DNA of 64,000 bases, taken from NCBI GenBank assembly GCA_012845835.1, contig JABAKD010000018.1:4054229-4118228 (forward strand). Direction: 5' to 3'. This DNA comes from Undaria pinnatifida (taxonomy: Eukaryota > Sar > Phaeophyceae > Laminariales > Alariaceae). Numbering within the stretch: position 1 is the first letter of the stretch; every line of letters starts with the position of its first letter. This document shows positions 1 to 10,689 of the stretch, piece by piece. The notes under the pieces were generated by a model that made no database searches, was not told where the DNA came from, and was given only the letters and a program-made list of their open reading frames with translations. Position numbers and translations under genes: made by a program.

Positions 1-3000
1 TATACCTGAATTTTAATTTTTGTTAGGGGGAACATTGAAATTCCCATATTCCCCTCACCAATTTTCTTAGAGATGCCCGAAAACATAAAATCATAATGAG
101 ATTGTAAGAATTTCAACGTGATGCATTAAAATTTACCAATACCTAAACTAACGATCTGGTATATTTACTTGACAATAGAACCTTCATTCCTTGTTTAAAA
201 AATGTTGCATAGAGATACACACTTTAACTACATATGTGCCGAAAATAAAAAAACCGTAGTCAGGATAACTTCAAATATTTTGGAGGAAGTTCTGGTGTAG
301 ATTCACTCACCAACGGTACCTACTTCTCCGGTGGTAACCATATGACACCTGACGTCATAATGTTTTCGCCAATTACCGTTAGTACGCAATAAAAACCAAA
401 TACATCCGCGAAACGGACGAAACAATTAATTTGTGTTTTCGTTGCGTGAACATTTACTTTCAATCTAGATCGTGGAAAAACAACACCTCACAAAAAGTAG
501 CTGATGCACTTGATAATTTAGTGTTTGTCACTTGCCTCAACCTTCGTTGTGCGCGGAATCAAGACTGTGAGCTCAGTCTTTCGTGCTAAAGTACCGTCTG
601 GTAGAGACTAAGGTGGATCAAGAATCCGTAGCGACATGTTCAAGTGCATTGCTGCGCTGTCCACATACTGAAAAACTGAAAAGGTTCATCTGCTGCGAAC
701 ATAGAGGTGATTTTTGGTGATGAAGGCGTTTTACGTACGAGTGAAGAGAGTTTGATACCAGGTGCTGCTCAACGAAAAAAAAAAACAACGTGTCACAGCA
801 TACAAACAGGCTTCGGTCGGCAAGGATGGAATCGCGCTGAATGCGTACTGCTGCTACGTATACAAGGAAAGTACCAGTACGAGTAGTATGCTTGCAAGTC
901 AGCGATTTCCCTTTTAGCCGTGACTCAACAATCTCGTTCACAAGGAAAAAAACAGTTCACCAACAAACGACACGAAAATGATACGTTCATCTGGTAGTTT
1001 TGCCGACACATGCTGTCCTATAGTTTTGCCGGGACACGTTCTTCCACCTCGAAACCATCTTCTAGCAACGCTCGACCTTGTACAGCAGTGCACCACGTAG
1101 TAAAAATAACCATCACGTAGCCTACGTACACGGTAGGTATCCTCAGCATATTATCTCAACCCGCAGCCATCATCTTCCTTCCCCATACCGTGGCAGTGTC
1201 CAGCCCTATGCAGTAATAATAGCAGGTGATAAAAATACCTACGAGGCACTACTACTGTTGCAATTTGCAAATTCTGCGCCACGTTTGAGGTAAGCCTCGA
1301 TTCTTTAGAAATGCCTGGCTTCATGCAGCAGAAACAACAGGTAACAGTGGTGATAAGTACCACATACCCGGATGTTGCCGTCAGCATATCCTCCCACCTC
1401 CCAATCGTCCTCTGGCAATACTAATCCTCCCACAGCAGCAGTAATCATGTAGACAATTTTAACCGTACACGCTCAACATTGTAGTCATACCACATTGCAA
1501 ACTTCTGGTATTAATAGAGACACGGAGATAAAATATGTGGAGTTAGAATACGTAGAGTAAATAGAGAGTGAAAAAGGGTTCGTAACTGAAGTAAGTAATT
1601 GGGTTGCTACGATACGTACATTGACATCCGGCGTTTGGGCCAATGGTCAAAGTGACAGAATTTCAACCTTACGCGCGTAATTTCGAGCCCTATGAGCTGG
1701 GTTAGCCATAATCAGCTTTTTAGTTCGTCTGTTCATATCTCGTGAACGACGACGAAGTAGCCGGAGCTGAGCATACTCCCTTGGTCAGCCAATCAGGTCG
1801 GACATGCACGTCTATGTTATATGCTGATTGGGCACATTCGCACAATGTGTTGTTTTTTGGAGTAGCTTATTTGGCTTCTTCAGCGAAAAAAGCAGTTTGT
1901 AACCGTCTTTTTATGCGGCGCAATAAAAAAAAAAAATAAAAGGTGGGAAAAACGCAACCCATCCCACATCGCATCTCGTGCGACAGGCACGCTCCAGCAC
2001 CCACGCGAACGCGAGAAACATGGCCTGCGGGTACGAGCACGAGCAGCCCCTGGACGAAGACGTCCGGCGTCCTCTATTAATGAACAAACCCTGGCTCAAC
2101 TTCACCTCAAGGACAGGGCATCGATCGGTTAGGAAGACTTCTGCTCGGTTTGACACCCGTAGAGGAGGCTCCCGCGGCTAGCGATGCGTTCAGGGCCAGC
2201 TGGCATTACGGCGTGAGAGGAAAAGCCGCCAGTGCTGACACAGTCCACAGCTTGCTACTGTCGACACCAGCGGAGGGGATTGCAGTGCTTCCACCAGGCA
2301 AGTTCGGCAAGCTTTGTGTGTTCGCAGGCATCAAATTATAAATCGCGATACATATATATATAATCGTTCTTTTGTTTCAGGGATTCGGTCAGAAGTTTTT
2401 TTCGTCTCGGCCTAAGTATGCGATTCGAGGAACTGGAATTCTCGGTCAAATAGCTTCGTTCGAGCGCCGGCTTCGGGAGGCGACTCCAACGCCCCTCGCC
2501 CTGCCGTGTCCGTTCCGCACATCGACGTGAACGCGGACGGATGCCGAGCGAGACAAGCGAGAAGTTGCAAAAATACCACATGTCGAGGAGGAATTCCAGA
2601 TATTTTGGTTATATCATAAATGTCTGCTGCGCCTGAATGATTTACAAAATTGGCATCATTTCCAAACGGTAGTTCTTCATCCTAGAGAGATAAAACTTAT
2701 TCGTATGTATGTGGTCACAGACTGTGAGACACAGTAAACCAAACGACCGCAATTGCTCGAGGTTTGTAGCAAGTGAAATGCTAGCGTACCAGGTACGAGA
2801 ACACAACAAAACAGACCAGACCATAAAAAAATAGAAAATAAACACAACGAACGGAGTGGTCGCTTTTAGAAATCGCAGTACGAGAAACAATGTTTTGTCA
2901 GTCTTTTTCGTCGCCGCTCCAAGGAGTCGCTCCGTATATATTGGTCCAATGTCAAAACTCTCTCTTTCAGGACCGCATAATATATGTCTCACACCAATCT

Positions 3001-4290
3001 CTTGTATATTTATCCCCAACAACGAGACGTGGGTGCACTTCTGAAGGTAGGTGTGATTATCAAGGTAGTGGTGTAGCGGACGCTTTTTTGTGTGGTTGCA
3101 AGAATTGCGCTGGCTACTGACTGTTGTTGTTGCTGGTCAATCCGTTCAGCACCTCGACGTGGACGCGGGTGGATGCTGAGCGAGACAAGCGAGAAGCTCG
3201 CGAAAAAAATGTATTTTGAACGGTACTCTCCAGTTATTCTTCGGATCTTGATGTATGGACAGGTTGACAATATAAAACTTGGCAAGACATTATTTTCAAA
3301 TTGGCGTCATATTTTGTCCCAAAACAAAAATATTCACTGTAAAAAAATTCCCACAGTACTGCGGTAGGTATCATAGTAGTGCATTTACTTATTGAATTTC
3401 GGTAGGTACACGTACATACACGGATACGGACGTGGCAAGCGGACGCATGACTAAAATGAGGAAGAGGTAGTAGTGGTTACGATTACTGCCCCAGAAAAAG
3501 CCACGCAGCAGCATTGCGAGTAGCTGCGTCCGCGGGGCCTCGAGGGTGGTATTAAACAAGTTCGGACAAATCGACATGGTTTGTACTCTCGTGCAAGCAA
3601 TACAGGTACGTCCGAGTAAGACCACACCGACCACACACAGCCATGCTCTATTACACACAATATGCTTTTTGTCTGTGACATATTTTATAGCGTGGAGCGA
3701 GGGTGTACCATACATTTTCGACACAAAAAACAAGGGGAAAAATATTCGTTCTTCCTGTTGTTAAGTTGCGCCACGCTAAGGTCGTATTAAGTCGACAATA
3801 TCTACGGAAGAAACCAATGAGTGGCATGTTATCGCATCGTACGCGTTTGGTGTTTTTTTTCCCCGAGAAGACTTTTTGGAGAAATATACGAGGCGCGGTG
3901 TGCTTTATAGTTGCTGTGGTTCTTGACTCCGTTGCTGTGGTCATTTGCCGGTCAAGTGCAAGCGGTCGTGTTGGTATGTAACTGACAAATAAGTTTATGT
4001 TGCTTCGTACTTACTTGACGTGCTCCTTGCTGCTGATTGCTGATTGATCTCTTCTAGTGTTTTTGTTTTGTTTTTTTGCACAATCCTACTCTCTAACGTC
4101 TGGACATACAAGACATGGTCACAGGTGTCGTCCATTTCCCCCCCTTCCAGTTATTGCCCTCATTGTTGTTGGCGCATAGGGTTCAGCACCCACTGATCGT
4201 CGATTTTTCATCGAGTGTTGCTAACCCACGCTCTCGCGCTTTCCGCAAGTCAATGAGTGCACAAGAAAACGTCCTCAAAATTTTTATACG
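1..4290. other. Intergenic stretch, no supported gene
   Basis: I find no frame with a recognisable domain, no spliced model and no RNA gene. Only short frames occur, on both strands. One internal similarity is visible: about 65 bp near 2505-2575 (containing GAGCGAGACAAGCGAGAAG) recurs near 3140-3205, in the same orientation. It is probably an old dispersed or tandem duplication. The two surrounding segments do not otherwise align well by eye. Confidence 0.5.
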
Positions 4291-4295
4291 AGTAC

Positions 4296-4372
4296 GCACT
4301 CGGGGGGATTCGAACTCACAAAATTGACCTATACCAGGCTCGAGGATAGCCTGGTACGCCACCGGGGCAGTG
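4296..4372 (-). pseudogene. tRNA-like relic, possibly the head of a SINE
   Basis: On the minus strand a box-B-like GAGTTCGAATCCCC (near 4305-4318) lies about 50 bp downstream of GCCCCGGTGGCGTACC, which resembles the 5' end of tRNA-Arg genes. Between them is a perfect 9-bp stem (TACCAGGCT / AGCCTGGTA) around a 7-nt loop that would carry anticodon CCT. The D arm is collapsed, and neither the acceptor stem nor the T stem pairs properly, so this is not a working tRNA. On the plus strand at about 4391-4412 a second 5' tRNA-like start (GCCCCGGTGGTCTAGTGGGG, box-A-like) faces away, so two tRNA-like fragments sit head to head. A tRNA-derived SINE relic is the simplest reading. Confidence 0.3.
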
Positions 4373-4539
4373 AGTGATATAGAGCCGGTCGCCCCGGTGG
4401 TCTAGTGGGGTTACACTATTAATACTAGCGTTATTCCTTGAGTTAAATAATCACCGCGTTGTGAGCTTTGTTGGCTTTATTTATTTGCAGAAATAAATGA
4501 GAAAAAATTATCAACTAACTGCTGAAATCGCCTAGCAGC

Positions 4540-4986
4540 GTGGGTAGGTACAATTCGACGCGAATCGACGAGGGAAGAAAATGCCGAATTCTTCTCGAGA
4601 TAAAAATTAGGGCATGTACCGTGATGGGGATGGGGGAGGGGAGTCCGCTATATGACCCCGAATCTGAGTTATACTACTGGGAGGGCGAGAGTAGTGCGAG
4701 CATCACCATAAATAGGATGGGGAAAAGAAAAGAAGTGACGTGTATTACTGCTGCTGTAATAATACAATACCCATGCAAATTGCACCGATCGACTCGATCT
4801 GGACCGATTGCTGTAGATTATGCAATTGGTCCATGTACAACTTCTCCAATCAAAGGCCAGTATGAGATGATAGTCGTTGAACTTGCTGAACTTCTTAGTG
4901 AGTGTTTGTTTCCTCTATCCACGAACCCCGGCCGAGCCCATCAAGCGAAGGGTGAGTTACACTGTGCGGGGTGGTGGGTCAAATGA
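4540..4986 (+). CDS. Unassigned 148-residue open frame
   Basis: The frame runs from an ATG at 4540 to a stop at 4984-4986. It has no recognisable domain, signal peptide or membrane segment, and no close neighbour. Composition is ordinary, with a mixed acidic/basic N-terminal half and a Val/Leu-rich segment near residues 110-122. Its last stretch enters the degenerate tandem array that starts near 4970, which argues against a conserved protein. It may be a chance frame. Confidence 0.12.
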   Translation: MGRYNSTRIDEGRKCRILLEIKIRACTVMGMGEGSPLYDPESELYYWEGESSASITINRMGKRKEVTCITAAVIIQYPCKLHRSTRSGPIAVDYAIGPCTTSPIKGQYEMIVVELAELLSECLFPLSTNPGRAHQAKGELHCAGWWVK

Positions 4987-6000
4987 GACGTCCGCGTACC
5001 GCGGGGTTGGGGTATAAGAATGAAAATTCAGCAGTAGCGCGAGTTGCCCCATTTTTTTCTAATTGAAAATTCCTTGAAGGATTTCTAAACCGGGATTGGA
5101 CCCTGTTCTGTGGTGCTGGCGTTGTATACTAACCTCAGCTAGCTAAGGCTTCCACACCGTGCGGTGTGGTGTCGATCCGGGAGAAATCGGTTTTCGTCCC
5201 CGGTTTGTTGGCGTTGATGGGGTATGGAAGGATTTCTGGAACGGCGATGGGGCCCTATCCTCATCGGGTGCGTCGAAACGTCCGCCGCCCGTTTGCTGGT
5301 CTATCTCTTCCCTGGGTGTCCATGGCTCTACGAACTGCACAGCCACTCAACGATAAGCCAATGTGAAAAATAGATGATTGTCGCACCATCGTGCGGGGCT
5401 GGGTCGACCCGCGGTAGTAATCGGTTATCGTCCCCGGTTTGTCAGGATTTTTTAAACGGGCACAGGACTCTATATCATCCCATGGTGGCGTTGCCCCTAT
5501 GTCCGAGCCCCAGCCAATCACCGGTAAGCGAATATGGTTGGGGTTCCACGCGTCGTGCAGAGTGGTGTCGACACGGGAGGTTGTCGTTATTGTCCTCGCG
5601 TTTTTGGAGATGTAGAGATTCGGGGGATTCATCAATCGCGGATGTGACCCTATCTTCCCCGTGTGCGACGGAAATGGCCCCCATTGATGGGCCTCTATCC
5701 GCCTAGGACAGTGCTGTGGAGCTCGAACCAATCAACGATTAGCCAACCGGACTTCTCACCGTGCAGGGTGGTGTCGACCCGAGAAATCTCGGTTTGCTTC
5801 CCCGGTTGATGGAAGTTTTAGAGATGTGGAACAACCTCTGGACCGGGAATGGGACCCTACATATCCTCCCGAGGTGGAGCTGGCTCAACATGCGAACCAT
5901 GGCCAATCAGAAAATCGGCCGGTGGGGTTGGGATTTCCACACGGTGCGGGGAGGTATCATATGTGTGGATGGGTTCCGATTCCCTATCCTGCCCGGGTGA
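4970..6000 (+). repeat. Degenerate tandem array, about 190-bp unit, about six copies
   Basis: An anchor of the form GTGCGGGGTGGTGTCGACCC followed by an AATCGG-type stretch recurs near 4970, 5159, 5390, 5560, 5761 and 5943, giving spacings of about 170-231 bp. Units also share CCCCGGTTTG-type and GGGACCCTAT-type blocks. The copies are diverged and differ in length, so this is an old array. The short overlapping frames on both strands here are shadows of the repeat. Confidence 0.6.
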
Positions 6001-6890
6001 CGCCCACTTTGTGCATGAATCCTGTCCAATGAGCGATCCGACAAAACTGACATACTTTTATTTTTGTCTAATAAAACTCGAGTCTGAAATACTTAGCTGT
6101 CAAAATTGTAAGCGCTGAAGTCGCGCACTGTATCTACAAGAAGCGAGCGATCTACACAGCCAGCAACAAGAAGCAGCATTGCAATAGTATTCGAGGAGTT
6201 GAATGACGAAGGCAGTCATACCACCGTGTTTCGCGCCTGGAACAACGTCAGCACGTTTCTCCACGATCAGACAACACACAGACAATCGATCTGGAAGGCT
6301 CGGATCAAGACGATACTATTATTATAAAAAATGAATATGCACTCCAGCTGTGAGAATGAATATTTTGTCGAAACTCATCTTTGCAATTATAGCATGCATT
6401 GTATATTTCAGAAGCTGGCTCAGTGCGCGTCTCAGTGGCTACGAAGGGAACACGAAGCGGACATGGTAAAGTCAGCTTACTAGCCCCGGATGCTTGATTG
6501 ACTCAAATATCATAAAAAGGCACTCAACACGTTTCGTCGCCAGACTAAAGGGTCAGTCGGCGCGTAGTCGGATTTATCCGATCGAAATCTGATGAATGAA
6601 GTTCGGAATCGGACTCACTTAAAAAACGGTAGCAATAATATTAGTATATTGTTATGGTTGTTAGTCTATATCGAACTCTTGGCATCAGCTTACATACTGG
6701 ACGCGCAGACTATATGATTGTGTGTGGTGAGTTTTTTTACTCTACCAAGTATTGAATCGAACAATTCGAAGTGCTGCCCTGCCCTACCCGGAGCATGGGT
6801 GCCGGCGAATGCGCATGCGGAGCCGATGTATTTTTTAATTTTATGCTGTTTTTTGGTCGTTCGTGTATAGGACCAGTATGGAATGGAATG
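6001..6890. other. Intergenic; one fragment of a dispersed repeat
   Basis: No gene is supported. Around 6335-6395 is a fragment of the dispersed family whose core reads GTGAGATCGAAGATTTCGTC then GAAACTCATCTTTGCAA; this family also occurs near 8600-8760, 12390-12455, 22570-22900, 47085-47240 and 52980-53180. The rest is unassigned, AT-rich sequence. Confidence 0.4.
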
Positions 6891-6897
6891 TAAGGAT

Positions 6898-7330
6898 CGT
6901 TTTGTATAATAGTGAAATCAACACGGTCATTATAATTCCGTCCATATTGGTACCTATGTGCTGCTGTACGCGAACCTACGTACGAGCATGATCTCTTCGT
7001 TTTTTCTCGTACGAGTCGTTTGTAATTGTAATGGTGGTGGTATATACTCGTACAATGGTATCGCTGCTGTGTGCACGTGCGTTGGGTTGTGCGCGTTCTG
7101 ATGTTTCTTCTGTGTGTAGGCTGTTGTGTAGTCTAATCTTGACATGCTGGTTACGTTTCTTGCGCGCTTGCAGTACTGTTCGTACGTACGTACTTGTAAT
7201 TGAGCTGGAGCATAAAGACCGTGTTGTATCTTAGTGAAATCCAAACGGTATCACAATGAATACCAAACGTACTTACGTTCACGGCCGGAGTGGTATCTAT
7301 GTGTGCGAACCTATCATTCTCTCTTTGTCG
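6898..7330 (+). repeat. Diverged direct duplication, about 325 bp apart
   Basis: A segment beginning TTGTATAATAGTGAAATC near 6901 resembles one beginning TTGTATCTTAGTGAAATCC near 7229. The resemblance continues through GGTACCTATGTG / GGTATCTATGTG and GCGAACCTA. The two copies differ by small gaps. It looks like an old tandem or local duplication with no coding content I can support. Confidence 0.3.
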
Positions 7331-7522
7331 TACAGGTTGGTGCAAGCACGTACAAACAACTACAGCAGTAGTCGCTCTTCTTGTATGCTCGCCGGTCACC
7401 AGCGCGTACGTGCGCGTTCAACCGCAAGCGCGCCTACGTAGCTGCACGAATTTTAGTCTCTTCGTACGTACTCATGCGAGTACGCGTACTACGGGTACTA
7501 ACTGTGCTACCTGCGCCCCCGT

Positions 7523-8023
7523 TTGCTTTCATATTTGCATGGAGATCTCACACAACCCCCCTCACCCCTTGCATCCGCCCGCGACACCCCTACAGGGAAA
7601 TCTTTCAACAGCCTCGGATACTTGAACTGCGCCCAACCGAAGCAGTACAAGCGTCAGCGCACGTGCGGCTGGCCCATGACCCGCGCAGAATTCATGGCGG
7701 CAACGTGCATGTCTGCTCGACAGAGGGGCGTTCCGCTGTGCGTGGTCTGCGCGGGAGGACCGCTTAGCTTAATTTTTAAGGCCAACTTGATAAAGCATCG
7801 CCGCTATCTCAGCCACCGGATCTACGAGCTTCAGGGCATCATTGCAGCTAACCACGATCACGTCGCGCGCCTCCAACTGGCCTCGTTGTCAAATCTGGTT
7901 GTTGCCACTCTTCTCGCTGACGATAATCTCGTACAATCACCAAGTTCGCACTCCTCCCATCCGCCGTGTTTACCCTCGCGGCTTCCCCCCCAGTTTCGGG
8001 AAGGGTCGAAAGTGTGGGATTAG
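7523..8023 (+). CDS. Unassigned 166-residue open frame
   Basis: The frame starts at an ATG at 7523 and stops at 8021-8023, just inside the hairpin element that begins at 8019, so any original C-terminus would have been cut by that insertion. The middle (residues about 35-130) has balanced composition: a Cys-containing stretch near residues 72-78 (CVVCAGG), then a basic segment and a Leu/Ala-rich segment that could be helical. No known domain is recognised. It could be an exon or a decayed gene or transposon fragment; the overlap with the element makes an intact gene unlikely. Confidence 0.18.
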   Translation: MLSYLHGDLTQPPSPLASARDTPTGKSFNSLGYLNCAQPKQYKRQRTCGWPMTRAEFMAATCMSARQRGVPLCVVCAGGPLSLIFKANLIKHRRYLSHRIYELQGIIAANHDHVARLQLASLSNLVVATLLADDNLVQSPSSHSSHPPCLPSRLPPQFREGSKVWD

Positions 8024-8279
8024 CGCACCGTTTTTTCGAATGTTGAACTAAAAACTTGACACGCGCTTCATCGTAGTCTTCCCGAGGGGTTCATTACTGC
8101 ACCACTTTTTTTTTTCTTTCGTCAATTAAGGCCAAAACCAATTTCCGATTTACTTTTAGATGTTCCTTAACTCGCGAAAAAAAACAACAAAAGTGGTGCA
8201 GTAATGAAGCCCTCAAGAAGACGATAATGAAGCGCGTGTCAAATTTTCAGCTCAAGATTCGACAAAACGGTGCGCTAAT
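8019..8279. mobile_element. 261-bp hairpin (foldback) MITE
   Basis: Almost the whole element is one imperfect palindrome. The left end reads ATTAGCGCACCGTTTTTTCG and the right end CGACAAAACGGTGCGCTAAT. The arms continue through GACACGCGCTTCATCGT / ACGATAATGAAGCGCGTGTC and TTCATTACTGCACCACTTTT / AAAAGTGGTGCAGTAATGAA, with a short loop near 8140-8150. No coding capacity is present. The superfamily is unknown because the target-site duplication cannot be separated from the palindromic ends. Confidence 0.7.
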
Positions 8280-8589
8280 GAGCGGACGAACTAAAAAGCT
8301 GATCATGGCTGAAGGGCCAGCTCGTACAGGCTCCTGTTTTTTTTTTCTCGTGCCAGATGTTCTCTCGTGTTCCTGTAGCATTATTATTAGTGACTGTAGA
8401 GACCTATATATGGCTGTTGTGGTATCGGACAACTACCTATACTCCCGAAATATACCAGAAATGGCCGGTAAAACGGACAACATTAAGGCTGTTGTTGCGT
8501 GTGATAAAAAATGCTTGATACATACCTGGTCACAGACTACAGCTCACAAGCAGGAAAAGACTCCCACATATTGGAAAAATTACAATACA

Positions 8590-8775
8590 CTCCAGCTAGC
8601 TGTGAGATCGAAGATTTCGTCGAAACTCTTAAAATTGCAAGCTGTGTGTAATACTCCGATCGCGCTTATTTCTCTGTGTGTCCTCATTATTATGAAATTA
8701 AAATACAATCCAGCTGTGAGATCGAATATTTTGTCGAAACTCATCTTTGCAACCTCATTATTATACCATATATTT
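8590..8775 (+). repeat. Two tandem partial copies of a dispersed repeat
   Basis: The phrase CTGTGAGATCGAAGATTTCG, followed by GAAACTC and TTGCAA, occurs at about 8600-8650 and again at about 8715-8755. The first copy continues into TGTGTAATACTCCGATCGCG, which is also found in the better preserved copy near 52980-53180. No frame in it resembles a protein family. Confidence 0.5.
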
Positions 8776-8779
8776 CCCA

Positions 8780-9715
8780 CCCAATCCTGACCAAACCATT
8801 GCCCTACAGTATTGATTTCTATTGATGTGGAAAATATGTTGACTTATTTTGCAATGTTCAATGAATGTCCATGGCTGTAGTTGCTACTATTTTTAATATT
8901 ACGACCGTAATAGCTAGTTGTTGTTAGTGCGTGTCTTCCTGACAGATGTACAGGCTACTACTATCGATGTGTTACCGGGTGACTTATGTATTACGCAGCT
9001 GACGCAGCTTGCAAAGAGAAGTGTCGACACTTGTCGAACTTACGACTGACGTTGTTATCAGAATCAGTTATTGGCTTTCCTTCATCATACTTCGCCAACT
9101 ATAGTACGCCAGACGTCGCCAGTATAGAGGACATAAACCAGTAAATTAATGCTGAATGAGCAACAAGTATAATAACATTACATTACGACCTCTCCCAAGC
9201 ACCAACTACAGAAAGTCTGTACCCCACGACAGTATTCGAACACTCAAGTCATGCATGATGATGAGGGGCAGGCGATAGAGCGAAGCGACAGCGCTGCGAC
9301 GAAGTCTACGGTCAGTTGCGTACAGATTGTTTACAAAAAGCAAATCCTAAACAAATAAAAACAGGGCACCAATAGTTTATTTCTTCCCGTGTCTGTCTGT
9401 CCGCGTGTTGTGTGTGTATCTGTGCAACGACGCTGCCCCCTCAAACACAACGAACCCAACCAAACCGGAGCCGATTTGGACCATTTCGGCGGCTACAGAC
9501 ATCCCTATTGACGTTGTCCATCCACCTCTGACCGTGTCCAAAACCGTTGTGAATTCGTAGACTTTGCTCATGGTATGTCCGATTTGACCAGCGGGATGCC
9601 GGGTTGGTAGGGGGCTGTGGGTTATTTCGCAAACAAAACTGTTATTTCCACCCATCCACACAGTTGGTCAGATCGTCCACACTCCACACGCAATGGGGGG
9701 TGGACCACCACCACA
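8780..9715. other. Intergenic; a weak minus-strand frame
   Basis: A minus-strand frame at 9377-9661 encodes 94 residues, including a Gly/Val-rich hydrophobic stretch (residues about 55-75) that might be a membrane segment. It has no recognised domain and no good splice context, so I do not call it a gene. The rest is unassigned. Confidence 0.25.
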
Positions 9716-9721
9716 ACCATC

Positions 9722-9832
9722 ACCATCACCCACTACTCGGTACATACTCCTACGGTGGTGGTGGTTGTGGTGGTCCTGGTGGTTGTGGTGGTAGTGGTGA
9801 TGGTGGTGGTGGTGTGGTGGTGGAAGGGGAGA
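9722..9832. repeat. Imperfect GGT/ACC trinucleotide microsatellite
   Basis: ACC-type repeats near 9710-9730 are followed by a long run of GGT with GTT variants. The low-complexity His- or Val/Gly-rich frames crossing it on both strands are products of the repeat. A second, shorter GGT run lies at about 10877-10898. Confidence 0.8.
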
Positions 9833-9884
9833 CCTGCGATCGCCTTTTTCCTGGAATTTTTGACGCTCCATTTTTGCACTATAA

Positions 9885-10681
9885 GGCCATTTCTTATACA
9901 GTCGGATTTGTCAGTCGAAACCAGTCTTTTTCGACTTATAGCCCAAATCGGGTTTTCTTACACAGGCGAAAAAGGGCTTTTTCGACTCAACTTTTTCCGA
10001 CCGATGAGAATTCCGACTGGCGGATCCACTAGTCGAAAAACTCGACTTTTTCGACCGGATCCTCCAGTCGAAAAACTCAGTCCAAGAAGTTTTACACGTG
10101 TTTTTTGAACCGATCGCATCGCTCATCCCACCACCAAACACACACCCACACGGCCACGCGGCCACACACCCATACCAGGTACCACACTGCAGTATCATAC
10201 AAGGCGCTGACGCTGGCTTGGCTGTCACTGCTGTTACTTCTCGCAGTAAGTCAGCGTGGCGCATTCCTAGTTGCGCTCGCCAGCAGCGTGTATCACACGA
10301 CGGCAGCAGCGCGCGGTATCGATCCCATGCTGCCAACAACGGCTGCGCCTGCTGAAGCTTCGGCGGCTATAGGCTGAGTGCAACTCCACGAACGTACGAA
10401 GCTTTGGCGGCTTTCGGCTAAGCCCAAAGCCACCAACTGGGACGAGGGTTTGTCGAGCCGTTGCTCGGGGAGAAAGCGCGAAACACAGAGCCGCCAACCA
10501 ATTTCGACTCCCGTACAGCAGTACTCCCTCACACCAACCGCCTCTAGGAAAATCACGAAAACTATAAAACCGACTCGATTGACGAGAACAGAAGAAAGAC
10601 CAGAATCCAGCCGAAAAAAAAAACAGTCGAAAAGGGCCGTTTTTGACTGGCGGAATCCGACCGTCTGTATAAGAAATGGCC
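9885..10681. mobile_element. 797-bp Harbinger-like non-autonomous DNA transposon
   Basis: The element has terminal inverted repeats beginning GGCCATTTCTTATACAG at both ends (17 bp perfect), with similarity continuing through TCGGAT and CAGTC. It is flanked by TAA on both sides (9882-9884 and 10682-10684). A 3-bp TAA/TTA duplication is the usual mark of PIF/Harbinger elements, hence the tentative assignment. Subterminal AGTCGAAAA / TTTTCGACT motifs recur many times and may be transposase-binding repeats. No transposase frame is present. Confidence 0.65.
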
Positions 10682-10689
10682 TAATATGC

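Noticed and set aside
9604-10108. Overlapping Gly-, Val- and His-rich frames
   Set aside because: They translate the GGT microsatellite and the left end of the Harbinger-like element.
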